Positions 48,001 to 60,900 of a stretch of 64,000 nt of DNA are shown here, piece after piece. How positions within the stretch are numbered: the stretch's first letter is position 1; every line of letters begins with the position of its first letter. The notes beneath the pieces were generated by a model. That model searched no databases. It saw only the letters and a program-made list of their open reading frames with translations, and was not told the origin of the DNA. The translations under genes and the position numbers were made by a program. This DNA is from Anadara kagoshimensis (Eukaryota > Mollusca > Bivalvia > Arcoida > Arcidae): the NCBI GenBank assembly GCA_021292105.1, contig CM037870.1, positions 65,432,515 to 65,496,514 of the forward strand, given 5' to 3'.

Positions 48001-51000
48001 TGTGCTAGTACTATGCAGACATACATCAATGTAGCCTAGTGTAATCTTGCTGACACTAACAGAACGGGGCAAATAATAAATAGCACCCATACAAACATAT
48101 GATTTACTTAGGTGTCTAATATACATATTAGTATGAAGTGACATGGTGCGAATGACAGAGATCTAGGTACAAATGCTTGCATGGTCACACCAGAGATCTT
48201 GATTATTAACTTGGATGACAATGATCATAGTCCAAATGCCTGCATGGTGAGACCAGAGACCATGATTGCTTACTCTGCATATATAAACAAATTCATTTAA
48301 GTTTAAACACATGTTCTGTGTCATTGTATAATTAATACAATATAGACTGCACATTGGCAATAAGCACGATTTACATAATACAGTAAAACCTGCTATAGCA
48401 TCCATCATCTCTATTTAAAAACAATCTACATGTACTAGTATCTATTTGGGCCATTGTTTTGATATCTCTGCTTAATAATCTAACCAAAAATCACGACAAC
48501 AGAGGTCACCTGTCTATAAAGTCTGTATTTTAATATGAAGACCACAAGGGACCTGAACAATACAATAAAACCTGTACATAAAGATGACCCATGGACCTTT
48601 TATAATTTAAATGGAAAGGTCCATGGGTCGTCTTTATATACAGGTTTTATTGTATTGTTTAGGTCCCATTTGTGTCTTCATATACAGTTTTCTGTGTGTC
48701 TTAGGTCCCATGAGTTGTATTTATATGCAGGTTTAATTGTATTTGAACAGTATTCTAATGTTAAAAGTGCTGTAATATTGTTAATGCTTGTCAATAAATA
48801 AGGTAATCTAAAAACATTTTTAAATTTTGTAGAAGCATTTGTTGTCTGCCAGAATTATTCTCCACCTCCAGGGTATATCCCAAATATGTCTAACCCACTA
48901 TTAGACCATCATTATGGTGAGTGTTTATTGTTTATAATACATAATTTATAATGTATAGGTTTTGATGTATGTCACAATATAATATAAACTGATACACTGC
49001 TTACCTTACTTGTCTAATAAAAACTTCTTAAAACAATTGGTTTCAAACACAGGCGGCACAGGCCAAGATGTTCTCAGACATACAGCTTGGATTTTGAAGT
49101 ACAAAAATGTGTCTGCTAAAACTTGATTCTTGTCCATTTTATGTTGTCATTGCTTTAGATGTGTATCAATGCCAAACTGAACACTATAGACTTGGGCGAA
49201 TCTTAGTATGACAAAGTTTATCATTTCATTTGTTGAAGGTTAGTAGTTTGCTTTGGGTACTCCAGTTTCCTGCACCATCTCTGAACGGCTTGTCTTCTTT
49301 TCAGTGATATTCTCTAGACTGAGGTGTAAAACGCCATTACTACACTTAACTCATATGTTCTATAAGCTCCTAAATGTTAAAACCCATTTTTAATGTATCT
49401 TTTATGATAATAATGATTTTTTTTACAGATGTAGATTTTAATAACTTAGAGGGCCCTAATAGAATCATAGTGCCATTTCTGGCTTGTGGAGATCTCAGTG
49501 GCTTTGATTCTGACAGAACATATCCACTTCAAGTAAGTTTAGAACAGAATCATTGTACCATTCATAGACTTTGGTGATCTTATTTGGTTTAACTGTAGGG
49601 TGTACCTTTATCATGATTGGGGACCTGGCTATATTCTTGCTAGATAAAGAGGTAATGTTTCAAGTACTTTGCCCATGGACATTGGTACTCCATCAGACAC
49701 AACACCCCTTCTCATTTGAGGGTGCAGTGTAATAATGTAAAGTATATGTTTTTTCTACACATTAGATCATGTAGGTAATATAAGGTAATCAGGCCATGGG
49801 ATGGTGTACCGAGATATGACATTTTCTCCACTACATTATCATTGAGTTGGTTTTAGTTTTTGTTTAACTGAAAAAGTGCAAGAAACAGCAATATTATGGT
49901 TATTTACATGGAATTTGTGCAAACTTTTTGGTTAAAGTTAACTTTATTTCTTTGGATTCAGCAACGAATAGTTATTGTAATAAGTCATCATGCCCCAGTT
50001 TCACAATCATTCCTTAGCTAAGATTTTTTTAACTTAAATTTAGCAATTTTTTGTAATCTCTTTTTTGGAACTACTGGTTAATATTTTTGTCAAAACTAAA
50101 TGCAAATGTTTTAATCTAGAAGTGATCAATGACACCTAAAATGTCTTTAAAATAAACAAAATTATAAAACATTGAAACTTTGCAAGATTTAAGTTAAGGA
50201 AAATCTTAGCTAAGGAATGATTGTGAAACTGGGGCCAGGATCTAATTACTATCAAAACGGGATAACTCCAATTAGCATAATTATACTTTATTGGAATACA
50301 TGTACTTGGGTCATGAAAGGATAATTGAACTTATGAGAGAAAAGTGTATGGAAATGTAATGGCCTTTAAGCTTGGTAGGCTGTATTACATGTAATAGAAA
50401 TGTCATACATACAAATGACATCAAAAACAAACAAACTGGTCCATGTCAAAATCCTAACCCAGAAAGTGAAGCAAAAACTTTGTAGCTATAGTGAGGCTGG
50501 GTGGTCCAGAAGTAGCTGTTTAACTGAGAATGAAAGGAACATGGAACTATGGGGCAACAATATATACCCAGGGTAATTTTGAATTTGGAAACAGAGACAT
50601 CAAAACTTAGACATCTTTATCCAAAATAGTCTGATGTAGGCTATAATACTTCTGGTATGCAAGCCTTTCTGATATTTTAATGTATCAAAACTGTACTATA
50701 CAAATTATCAAATAAGTACTGAATCTTGACTTCTTGTTAGCTTAATCTTGACAGTTGCTATATATCTCTTGGCAGCTTTTCAGTGAGTGGCTATCCATAT
50801 AAAGGCCAGTAGGTAGCCTTATTTTGACTCCTGTACGCAAACCCAGTTGTTAACTGTGGGCATATCTGTACTATATATATATATAATTATTAATTATATG
50901 TATGTTTTTAACCATGTTTCAGTTGAAGACTGGAGAGGAGTATGTCTATCATCCACCAACTCAAGGTCCTATTAATCCACCCTACCAGACAGCTTGTGAA

Positions 51001-51201
51001 TTAAGACGTTCAGATAAACTCTCTAAACCTTTACAACAAGGCCAAGTGGATAAAGTGAAAAATGTAAATGAACAAGGAGACTGCTCAGAACTGTCAAAAT
51101 TAACATCACAACTTGACATTGATGAAAATAAAGAATGTGGACTAGGGAATGAATCAGACATTGCTAAAAATAAGGAATGTAATCTTGGGAATATATCATG
51201 A
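42090..51201 (+). CDS. FTSJ1: tRNA 2'-O-ribose methyltransferase, FTSJ1/TRM7 family (exon 7 frameshift)
   Basis: SAM-dependent enzyme that in known family members methylates the 2'-OH of anticodon-loop positions 32/34 of cytosolic tRNAs. Ten coding exons: 42090-42210, 43477-43546, 44844-44946, 45838-45916, 46258-46310, 47154-47207, 47727-47828, 48833-48916, 49429-49532, 50923-51201, giving about 349 residues. It starts [20 protein letters not shown]. The SAM loop is [11 protein letters not shown] (47-57). The K-D-K-E catalytic set is K28, D120 (CDGAPD), K160 (FVAK) and E195; the D-K and K-E spacings (40, 35) equal those of bacterial RrmJ. Exon 7 needs one extra base at 47780/47781. As written it reaches TAA eight codons later than KVFF would predict and loses E195. 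The acidic C-terminal tail is poorly conserved. Confidence 0.95.
42790..42930 (+). repeat. SINE body copy in FTSJ1 intron 1
   Basis: 'ttcagttcacttgcttaagg', 'accatcccagaactaacaac' and 'catgaaataacactactca' match the SINE body at 59580-59720 with substitutions. Confidence 0.45.
43030..43380 (-). repeat. tRNA-derived SINE in FTSJ1 intron 1
   Basis: On the minus strand the head has box A 'tggtagctcagtagactgct' and box B 'ggttcaaaccc' (about 43300-43378). The body extends to about 43040 and is shared with 19480-19660. Confidence 0.65.
44397..44749. mobile_element. Inverted-repeat element copy with internal 45-bp expansion (x4)
   Basis: The tips are 'gagacctgtccagagtttaa' and 'gttaaaccttagacatgtct'. 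The interior 'ctttctggccactagttata...' is present in four tandem 45-bp copies (about 44513-44692), whereas other family members have one. A 72-codon minus-strand frame here is just 15-residue repeats of this unit. It lies in FTSJ1 intron 2. Confidence 0.85.
48533..48682. repeat. Long imperfect hairpin, ~68-bp arms
   Basis: 48533-48601 pairs with 48615-48682 with few mismatches around a 13-base loop. The arm text includes 'acaataaaacctgtacataa' and 'gacccatggacctttt'. A further diverged direct copy of the right arm follows to about 48745. Located in FTSJ1 intron 7. Confidence 0.85.
49170..49350 (+). repeat. SINE body copy in FTSJ1 intron 8
   Basis: 'acaaagtttatcatttcatt', 'gaaggttagtagtttgcttt', 'actccagtttcc' and 'taaaacgccattactaca' follow the order of the SINE body at 5940-6070. 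Confidence 0.45.
50430..50640. repeat. Dispersed repeat family copy in FTSJ1 intron 9
   Basis: 'tggtccatgtcaaaatccta', 'gaagcaaaaactttgtagct', 'gtgaggctgggtggtcca' and 'aggaacatggaactatgggg' match 57510-57690 and 17790-18070 in the same order. Confidence 0.55.
50690..50878. mobile_element. Decayed inverted-repeat element copy
   Basis: 'aaataagtactgaatcttga', 'gtgagtggctatccatataa' and 'gttgttaactgtgggcatat' followed by 'ctgtacta' follow the interior and right-tip order of the 44397 and 25781 copies, but are strongly diverged. Confidence 0.45.
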
Positions 51202-51228
51202 TAAAAGTTACAAAGATAATTAAAGGAA

Positions 51229-51234
51229 AATAAA
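51229..51234 (+). promoter_or_regulatory. Polyadenylation signal AATAAA of the FTSJ1-like gene
   Basis: The hexamer lies 28 bp after the TGA stop at 51199-51201, giving a short 3' UTR. Confidence 0.55.
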
Positions 51235-52625
51235 ACTACATTATTTTTGTTTCAATGCAGTGACAGATTTAGTGGGGTATATGTTTATTCTTTACGTTGC
51301 TGAAAATACATTTTTACATTAATTTATGATGTTTTTTCTCCATTTAATGCAGCTGATTGCACCAGACCGCAGTATTTTGTGCCTTTTTTTTTTTTAATTT
51401 TCCGGGATTGCATGCCCCTATAACAAACTAGAAAGTTTAAGATTTCAGATCTCATCTCATTGAATATTATTACTTCATAATATCACAAGAAGTGATTTAA
51501 ATTAGTACTTTATGTCTATAGCAAATGTTTTAATTCCATTTTCAAATTACTATCCTTTTTAATAGATAAGAAAGCTATGAACAACTGCGTCCTGAACTAT
51601 AGTAAATCTGGTCTTTACAAAAAGACATGGCTGTGGAAATTTAACAAATGCTCTGAAAAATGTTTGGTTAGCTGCCAGTTTTATTGGAGATGTTCATCTA
51701 ATCAGTCACAATTAGATATTTTATGTGTATAATAGTTGATATTACCACATGGATTGGCTTTATTTAGATGAACCTATTAATTTTTGTTGGCACTCAATTG
51801 TTTATCCGTTATGAATACAGTGTGGGTCATGACCTCTAATTATGCAATATTTTGTCAGTCAGGTGTTTCTGCTAAAATAAAACTGTGCTAACATTACCTA
51901 TTCTGTTTTCGGAGTTCATGCAAAAAGTCTGTGCCTAAAATAAAACTGCATTAATTACTTATGTTTAGAAAACTGGCTAAAATAAGTCTGCACTAATATA
52001 AAGTGGTTTACCGTATAAGAAATATATTATGATAGGAATGAAATGAATTTTTCATTTTGCTATGAAAGTATGAAAAATTTGGACAAATTGCACAGGTAAC
52101 ATAATTCACATTTAATTTCTTATAATTCAATTTTAGGAAATTTTCCAACAACAAATCAACAATTTAAACAACAATATAGCCATAGCAAGTAGCATTGTTA
52201 TGGCATAGGAACTCAAATCTCTGTGTCATCCATAATAAGATTATGTCACTGAGAGCCAATCCATGCATGCAAACCTAACAGAAAATTTAAAGATCTGACG
52301 AATCAAAATGCTCGAAACAAAAAGGAATTGAATTATTTGAATGAATTCTATGAATGAGTCAGAAATAGTAAATTGTATGAACATTGTAAGTAATTAAATT
52401 GCTAGGATAAAATAACAATTCCTGGACAAAATAACAATCTACATATTAGGCAGAGTAATTACCGGTAATCTGCCTTGCCAGAATAAAATTTGCCAGGGCT
52501 GAATTGCAATCCAAAGGGCAAAAAAATTGATTAATTAATTAATATATTAATTGTTTGCCTGTGTATATTATTATCTTTTCTGGGCAGATAAAATATATTC
52601 CTCCTTTTATGTCTTAAATACTATA

Positions 52626-52765
52626 CAATTATGGACTTTTTAGTGGTTGTATATGGTGTGATATTCACCGGAAAAATAAATATTGATCGAGGCGACAGCC
52701 GAGGTCAATATTTATTTTTCCGGTGAATATCACACCATATACAACCACTAAAAAGTCCATAACTG
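52626..52765. repeat. Perfect 56-bp inverted repeat around 'gaggcgacagccgag'
   Basis: 52631-52686 and 52705-52760 are exact reverse complements separated by an 18-base loop; pairing continues with one mismatch for about five more bases outward. The segment 'gatattcaccggaaaa' reappears alone near 53107. It is probably a foldback MITE. Confidence 0.9.
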
Positions 52766-53345
52766 TTTTATTATATAATTTAGCCACTGTGGCACTTCGG
52801 TTGACAATGTTTTCTCAAACCTTGACCAGGCAATCTAACTATTTTACCGATGTTAGATTTCCCTGTCCACCCTGGTTGATCACACTAAAATTATTCCGCA
52901 TTAGTTAGCCCAATCTGACTTTTTAAGAAAAATAAATGACATTCCAGATGAGACACAATTAAATACACACTACATTGTAAATTGATAATGCCATAACGTC
53001 AACGTTCTATGAAAAAAAAAACATAACAAGACACAATCACTTGCGTACACGTTTTAATCATTTTACGGAGAACGTCGACAAAAATCGATGACGTACACCG
53101 AATTTGATATTCACCGGAAAATCCGTGGTATATGATGTGAGATCCAATGGTCACGTGTTACCGTTTTAGCCAATCATAAAGATGGAATTTATTAATTATA
53201 TAATAAACTTCATTATATCATGGTAATATTGCAGAACAAATTGTCAGAAAAACTGGGGTAAAGAATGATAATTAGTAATTTGTTGGGTAACAATAAGAAT
53301 CGCTGACAAATTCACCAATCTGCTGGGTTAAGTAATGAGTAATAA

Positions 53346-53529
53346 TTCAGTAAAACCCCAACTCAGCACTGTCTTTTCTTCAGTCAAATGTTTGCCTTAT
53401 AAAGGGCGTTGGCAATACATCAAGGGAGACATGATAAACATGGAACAAAATGGATTTTGGGTCTTCAAAAGTATGGCGATAAGCAAGGCGACACAATTAA
53501 CCAGGGACATTATAACGAGGTTTACTGTA
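53346..53529. mobile_element. MITE-like element with CAGTAAAAC termini
   Basis: The left tip 'cagtaaaaccccaactcagc' and right tip 'cattataacgaggtttactg' (inverted: cagtaaacctcg) enclose about 150 bp. The tips resemble those of the 2270-2449 element. Confidence 0.5.
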
Positions 53530-54301
53530 TATCTTACAATATGGATAGGAATGAATACATTCGTGTGTATTTTGTGAGCTTGTTTTTAGTAAAAAAACAA
53601 TACTTGTGCTTGTATCATATTTGCAAGTCAGATATTTAACCGGACAGATTAATTATTTTGCCCGGATAGTTTCCTATTATTTGCACAGATTAACAGTTTT
53701 GTTCTTCTGTGTCCTAAAGAAGCACAGCGGTGGCATGAGAAAGTAGTTTATATCGTTTTCTAACGCGTGCTCTCACAATAATTTTTATGTGCTTACATTA
53801 AAGCTTTTACATGCTCAAGCGAAACTTATATGATCTGATAAGCGTCAGCACACAAAAGCTTTTACACAAACATTCGAAAATTACTACGTGGTCTTTCGAA
53901 AAAGTATTGCATGAACACACAGAAGCGTGTGTTCGCAATAACTCAGGAAATGAAAGTATACTATGTAATATGACGCCTACGTGCTGTCGTATAAACGGCT
54001 TCGATAAAATTGTAGAGAGAAAAATGTACGACATGTTTTCTGTACAACCACTGCCGTAACTGTTATTACCAAAGACACCATGACATTTAAAGTGATACGA
54101 AGGCCTAAATTTTAAACCTATTGTGAACATTATATAGATAAAGGTCAGCTTGTAAAACACAGATAATTATGTCTGTTATCTGCCGGTCTGTGTCACATGG
54201 CTTAAATTTCTTTAAATTTGAAATGAATTTTTCAGAAGAAAACACACACACACACAATGACAGAAACCGTTTAAAAACTTCATTCCGCTAGTACTTTCCT
54301 C

Positions 54302-54368
54302 CTTATGGTAGCAATCTTCAAGCGAATATGTGTGCCATATTCGCCTGAAGATACCTAGCTACCATAAG
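54302..54368. repeat. Short hairpin
   Basis: 'cttatggtagcaatcttcaa' pairs with the segment ending 'tgaagatacctagctaccataag' at 54368, around 'gcgaatatgtgtgccatattcgc'. There is a four-base bulge. Confidence 0.7.
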
Positions 54369-54992
54369 CATGACAGTGCTAATGTGAAATGTAGTTTTTG
54401 AACTGTTTCCATCATTATGTAATAGTTATTTGTATCTGATCTGTATATACACAGTTTTTACTTCTTGAAAGAGTAATGCAGTTTTTAATATAACAATATT
54501 TACAATGTTAAAACATCCATTTGATAACGTTCGATTTTAACAATGTTTATGAACTTGGGCAATGCAAAGGTTTACTTCGAGAGAGATTCTTTTTGTGTGA
54601 TATTGTATATAACCGTTTCAGTTTTCTTATTCAGAATATAACCCATTCATTACATAACTTGTTTTGATGGAGAATTTTTTATATTAAACATTTCGTTATT
54701 CTTTGACGATTTGAATTGACTTTTGGGTCGGTATTGCGCCATGACTCTAAAATATGTCAAGTTGCAACATACAGGTGCGATGTGTGTGTGTTTATATAGC
54801 ATTCAAGTACGACTGACTTATTTAAGAACGTCTAAAAATTGACGTGTTTTTATGATAAGATAATCATATGTCGAACGGATTATGATAATTTTGAGTGCAT
54901 GTTTGACCCACTATGACTTAAACACAGTTCCAGGGAAGGTCAGGACATTATCAGCAAAACTAGACGGTTTATAATAATTTAATACTTCGACG

Positions 54993-57900
54993 ATGGATAT
55001 ATCCAGGGAAACAGTACTTTTTGTTACTTTTTGTTTATGTGGACACGTGCTTTGTCAACGTGAGTATATCCATATTTTATAAGATTGTTACATCTTCCAA
55101 AAATTCCAGGAAAACATGTACAAATCTAGCTTGTTTTAATAAAATGACAAGTTTTTATTTTGGTAAATAGACAAGTGTCTTGATATTGATATTTCGAGAG
55201 GTTGTCTCATCTTTCAAAATTCCCGGGGCAATATGACAAACTTCTCTGGCCTGAATAAAACAATGACTTATCAACCTGGTTACATGTAGACCAATGCTAT
55301 ACCCGTATTTTACTTTGCTGTTGTTCTTAATAACAAGAGACACAAATGGGCCTGATACGCTCACCTGATAAATAATGTCTAGCTTTAATATTTAAAGCAT
55401 AAAAACTCCAATGTCAAAATCTTTACATATAGCCAAGATTTAAACAAAATTCTAGATAAATTATCATTTGCTTATCTTTGCACCTTGACCCCTAAATCCA
55501 TGACCTTATTTTATATATCAAAATGATCGTTGTATCAATACCTGCAATATTCTAAGATACATGCCTATACAACAAATTAATGGTTTTCCAGATAATTAAA
55601 AAATTCAGTAATGTTTTGCGTCTGTGACCTTAACCTATGAACCCATTATCTTATTGTATATATCAAAATGACTATTGTATCAAAACCTACAATATTCTTT
55701 TATACATGCCTGAACAAAAGGTTTATAGTTTTCCAGATAATTAACAATTTGTGTATTGTTTTACATGGATCACATTGACTTTTGAATCCATGACCTCATT
55801 CTATATATCAAAATAACCGTTGTATCAATACCTACAATACCCTCATATGCATGCCTAAACAAAAATGTTATAATTTTGCAGATAATTAATCATCGCATCT
55901 GTGACCTTCGAGCGCCCCTTCTATATATCAAAATGACCTTGACCTTTGAACCCATGGCCATCATCTATATATTAAAATAATTGTATCATAAATACCAACA
56001 TGGCATGGCAACACCATGAACAAATCTGAATTGCCACGGCGCATGAATATTCGGACCCAGTTTCATTAAAATCTGTTCAGTAGTTTCAGAGGAGAAGTCG
56101 AAAATAGGTGTTATAGGCTGCACTATGCCATCATCTCACATGATCTTTGGTCAGTACTAGTTGAGCTAAAAATGACATTTTATGTGATTGTTCCATCCTT
56201 CCAGCTTTCAGAGACAAATTGTACAATTTTGCTGGTCTCAATTTGTGAAGACCTGTTTTTTTTTTTTTTTGTAGACAAGTGCTATACCTTTATTTTACGG
56301 GATTGTTCCATCCTTCCATATTCCCGGAACAAATTGTACACACCTTGTTAGTCTGAATTAAATATAATGATGTTTGACAATCTGGTTTTATGTTGACTAG
56401 TCCTATACAGACATGTTACGAGGTTGATATCGTAAACATATTATACAAATCCTGTTGGTCCTTATAAAACATTAAAACCTAGGATTTATGTGGAGTAACT
56501 TACTAGTACTTTTCCTGTATTTTACGAGTTCAATATCTCTTCGTTTCGTGCCCTTTTGATTCTAAATATTTTGATTTCTTATGTGCTGTTTACGCTAGCT
56601 AGACCGGAGGTACAAACCCTTCCGGAGTACCTGGTCTAACTTTTCAAATGGAAATTTGCCAAGTTAAAGAAAGTTTTTGCTTTGCTTTGAGAATTGTGGT
56701 TTGGATATGGGCCGGTAATATTTGTACATGTATTTGATTCTTAATTCATAACTGATTCAAGTTCATCTTTTTAATGCAGCTGCACCGGTGTGGATAAAGT
56801 CAGCCCAGGATGATCTTAAACGGCTTCTCTCCCACAAACCAAATACAAATGTCGCTAAGAATGTCATCCTCTTTCTGGGAGACGGAATGGGGATGTCTAC
56901 TGTCACGGCCGCCAGGATATTAAAGGGACAACTTCAAGGAAATCCCGGAGAAGAAACCGTATTCGAATTTGAAAAGTTTCCACATGTTTCCCTTGCAAAG
57001 GTAAGTGACTTTGATCACGTGTAAAGTAGCCTCAGCTCAATTAATTGGCATACACGTGTACAAATATATCTCGATTAGAGCATGGCAATCATTGAATGTG
57101 GAACGTTATTAGACTGCTTAAATCTCCTGTATATTTCCGCGATCTGACTCCAGTTTCACAACCTTGGCAAAGATCTACAATAAATATTGCAATGTTTGGC
57201 AACCTTTGAATGATTTTCAAAATGAATGTCTTGGCTTAAAATTTGTGTTATTAGGGTCAGGTCTTTAGAATTAAACCCTATAGCACATTGAAACTATCTT
57301 GGATTCGCCTTTTCAGAATATGTATGTGCATGTTAAAAATCCTTCCACTTCCATACAGCTATTTTTATCCCCTTCCACAAAAGAAAGAACAAACAAGAAC
57401 GGTTTATTTGACTTTTTACAAGTACGTAACAGTTACAATACACCAGGAAGTTTTTCTCTTTGTTCACAAGCTTCTACATGTGTTATAAAGTAATTCGCTT
57501 CAGAAAAAAACAACATACTAATCAATGTCCGAATCACAACCCAGACGCAAAGTAAAAACTTTGTAACTGACAAGTCTGGTTAGACACTTGAACTTACACC
57601 AGGGAAGTGAGGCCGAATGCCCCAGAAGGGTAAGCACCTCCTGTTTAGCTAGCTACACCCGCCACGTGTGTAATCATAATCTGAAGTAAAACCTGAGAAA
57701 TTTTAAATCGCCTTAGTTTTATTTATGGGTGTGATTTTTATAGTTTGACAATCAATCTGCAGTTAAAAAGCAATAACCAATGCAAATTAGAACATGAAAC
57801 AAAACACTAAGGTACAATTAAAGTAGAACCATTACTGGAACCACTGATTATTGAACCTCTGATTTGGACAAACCTGTGATTCTATGATTGAATGGTATCC

Positions 57901-60900
57901 ATAAGTGTGGTTACAGTAAGATGGTATACAAGAGGTAAATAAACAATTTTAAAACCAATAGCAGCAACCTATTCCGTCTATGACCCCTCCGGCAACTCCG
58001 CGGATGAGCCCCTTTTTGACATGGATATCACTCGCAATATGCATTCTTAGGTTCCTGGTTTCTCCTTTGATGCTGTATGCCACATTTACAACGTCAATAC
58101 CCAGCTTATACATAGAATTCAACAGTCTACACATTAACCGACAGGCAACATGTAGACGTAAAACTCAACAATTGTGCAACAAACGGTTCGTAATGACGTA
58201 CATCTTGGCTCACTTTGAATCAGGGATGTAGTACGTGCCAAACATATTTCCTCCACTTTTTCGAAAACTATTTAACAAATACTTTTGAAACTTCACAGAA
58301 ACAAACTTGGATGGAGTAGAGTTGCCGACAATGTATCTAGGTTAGATGGTATTAATTGATCAAACACGTAGTTTGAAAAACAAAGGGGTTCCCATTTGGG
58401 TTCGTTTTGGGAATACTTTTAATTAAATGACATACAATTTTAACTATAACCATGACGTTGCAAAATGTCATGGCTCTTACCGGTCCTTACCATCACTAGA
58501 TCTTCAAAACTTATGCCTCGTGTTACGGTAGGCATTGCACGCAAAAAGAACCGAGTAAACTACAATGGCCCAGGTTTCTGCTACCTCGCTTGTAGCAGGT
58601 GTCCTCCCGATATGAGCGACATATTCTCGGCTATTTATATAAAATTCTGTGAACATTTCAGACGTACCTGATAGATAGACAGACTGCTGATTCTGCTGCC
58701 ACGGCTACGGCATTACTGTCTGGTTTTAAATCGAAGTATTATCTAGTAGGACTAGATGGTAATGGAGTCTACGCAGACTGCAGCACGGTTGAAAAGTCAA
58801 AACGGGAATCTATATTTAGATGGTCTAAAAAGGAAGGTAAGTTAAATACGTACAGGGACATAACCGATATTACAAAGGAACATAATTATTAATTAAATTA
58901 AAATCAGTGTGATGTTTATTCGAAAATCGTAGATCTAGTAAGACCAGATGGTAATTGAGTCTACAAATATTGCAGTACAGCGGAGAAGTCAAAACGGGAT
59001 TTTATATTTAAATGGTCTAAAAAGACAAGCAAAGGGACATAATCGCGAATAATAAGGCATTGCTAAGTATTTACGAAAGATGGGGACAATTATTTACAAA
59101 AAAGGGTCTTCTAGCTAAATTTATATATCTGACTTGTAAAAATAAATAAAAGCTGGTATTATTAATTCTCGACAGCGTTGTGCACAATGTCATGAGGTTT
59201 CACTAACATTATTAGGTCTCATCAGTAGCACGCACAATGACATTAGATTTGACTTTAATTTTATACTTTTAGGGAAATCGACTGGGGTTGTTACCACAAC
59301 TAGAATCACCCATGCAACTCCCGCCTCTGCCTACGCCCATACACCTCACAGAAACTGGGAAGGAGATGCCAGGATGACTAATGAATCTGTAGGATGTACA
59401 GACATAGCGTACCAACTGATACAAGACAATGACTATATCGAGGTAATGTTTTGCTAAAATTATCAGTGCTAAATGTACGTATAAGAGCTTATATACAAGA
59501 ACATGGAGCCTCGTTTGCGGACCGGTAAAAACTTGCAAATCAATGCCTCTGTAACCGTCTAGCTTCGAATTCTATCTGGGCAGTTTGAGGAAGTTTTTCA
59601 ATTCGCTTGCCGGAGGTCGTTGATTTTCTAGATACTCCATTGTCCTTCCCACCATCCAGAACTGGCAGCCCCGCTATTATAAGTGAAAGAATTTTGACTG
59701 GGACGCAAAACAATGCAAACCAACATAATATAAAACGCAAGTCAAATACAAATAGACAATTAATGCATACCCAGATCATTTATACTTTAACGATCGAGTT
59801 GTTATTGTGGAAGACCACTGGATACACACGTTATGACAAATAGATAGACACATTTTTGTAAGGCTTGAATTTAACATTATTCTATACTTTCAGATATTGT
59901 AATAGAAAAACTTGAACTGTCTCTAGAGAGTCAAATACCCCGTCCCAACATCTACAAGGTCCCGTGACCTTGATCTTCCCTATATGACACGCCGTTTGAC
60001 CATGACAATTATTCAACTGACGTTTTAAGACAGTCGTCCAAAGCAATTAAGAGATATGGCCTGGACACGATTTTACACGGACAGACAGACAGATGGACAC
60101 AGACATGGTGATTCCTAAATACCCCCTCAACTAGTGTGCAGGGGGTTTAATGACATTTGCATCTGAAAAACATGAGCTCAATAACACCCCACACAACCAA
60201 GAACACGAAACAATAGAGGATAAGACAAAACATTCAAAAAGCAAACTAAAGACTTAACACATTATGACCACTGAATATAAAATACCTGCCTTTAGATAGA
60301 CCACTGGTTGCAAAATAAGTTGTATAGTTTAGAATCCTCTTATAGTACTATAAACACAAACCATGCAACATTTACTCCAGTGCCTGCAAACACAAGTAAC
60401 ACTCGAGTGAATAATCAGTGGTGTGTTTATAGTATATTGGAGAATCATAAACTATGAAACTTATTTTGCACCTAGTGTTCCATATATAAGTAAAATAGCC
60501 TTTGCTATATGGCCATAAAAATAATTATATTTGCATGTTATATTTAATTTGAACGATCAAGTAAATCGTATAAATGAATTTATTTAATTTTTTTCTAAGG
60601 TGATACTTGGTGGTGGCAGAGCATTTTTCTTACCGAACTCAACAAAAGATCCAGAGACCAATAAGGTACATTATTGGCAGCGTCAAGATGGGTTAAATTT
60701 GATTGAGGTACGTTTTCTAAACAAAAGATCAATGGGTTTTAATAGTAAGCTGTTTTTGAAATATGTTTGTACATATTTATCTTAATGAAATACAGATGAA
60801 AGAAATTTCAAACGGGTAAAAATAAACTTATCCATGATGAAACAGCCAAAAAAGACAAGACAAAAAACTTCGCGAGTTATATACAATTTTCTTTTGAATA

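Larger units (their letters stand above)
51235..54992. other. Intergenic between FTSJ1-like and alkaline phosphatase genes
   Basis: No gene is recognised. Short open frames near 53335-54160 lack domains. It contains the 56-bp perfect palindrome, one MITE-like element and a small hairpin, listed separately. The promoter of the phosphatase should lie at its right end. Confidence 0.5.

Noticed and set aside
53335-54160. Several 76-117 codon open frames on both strands
   Set aside because: No domain, no convincing splice context, and part overlaps a MITE-like element.
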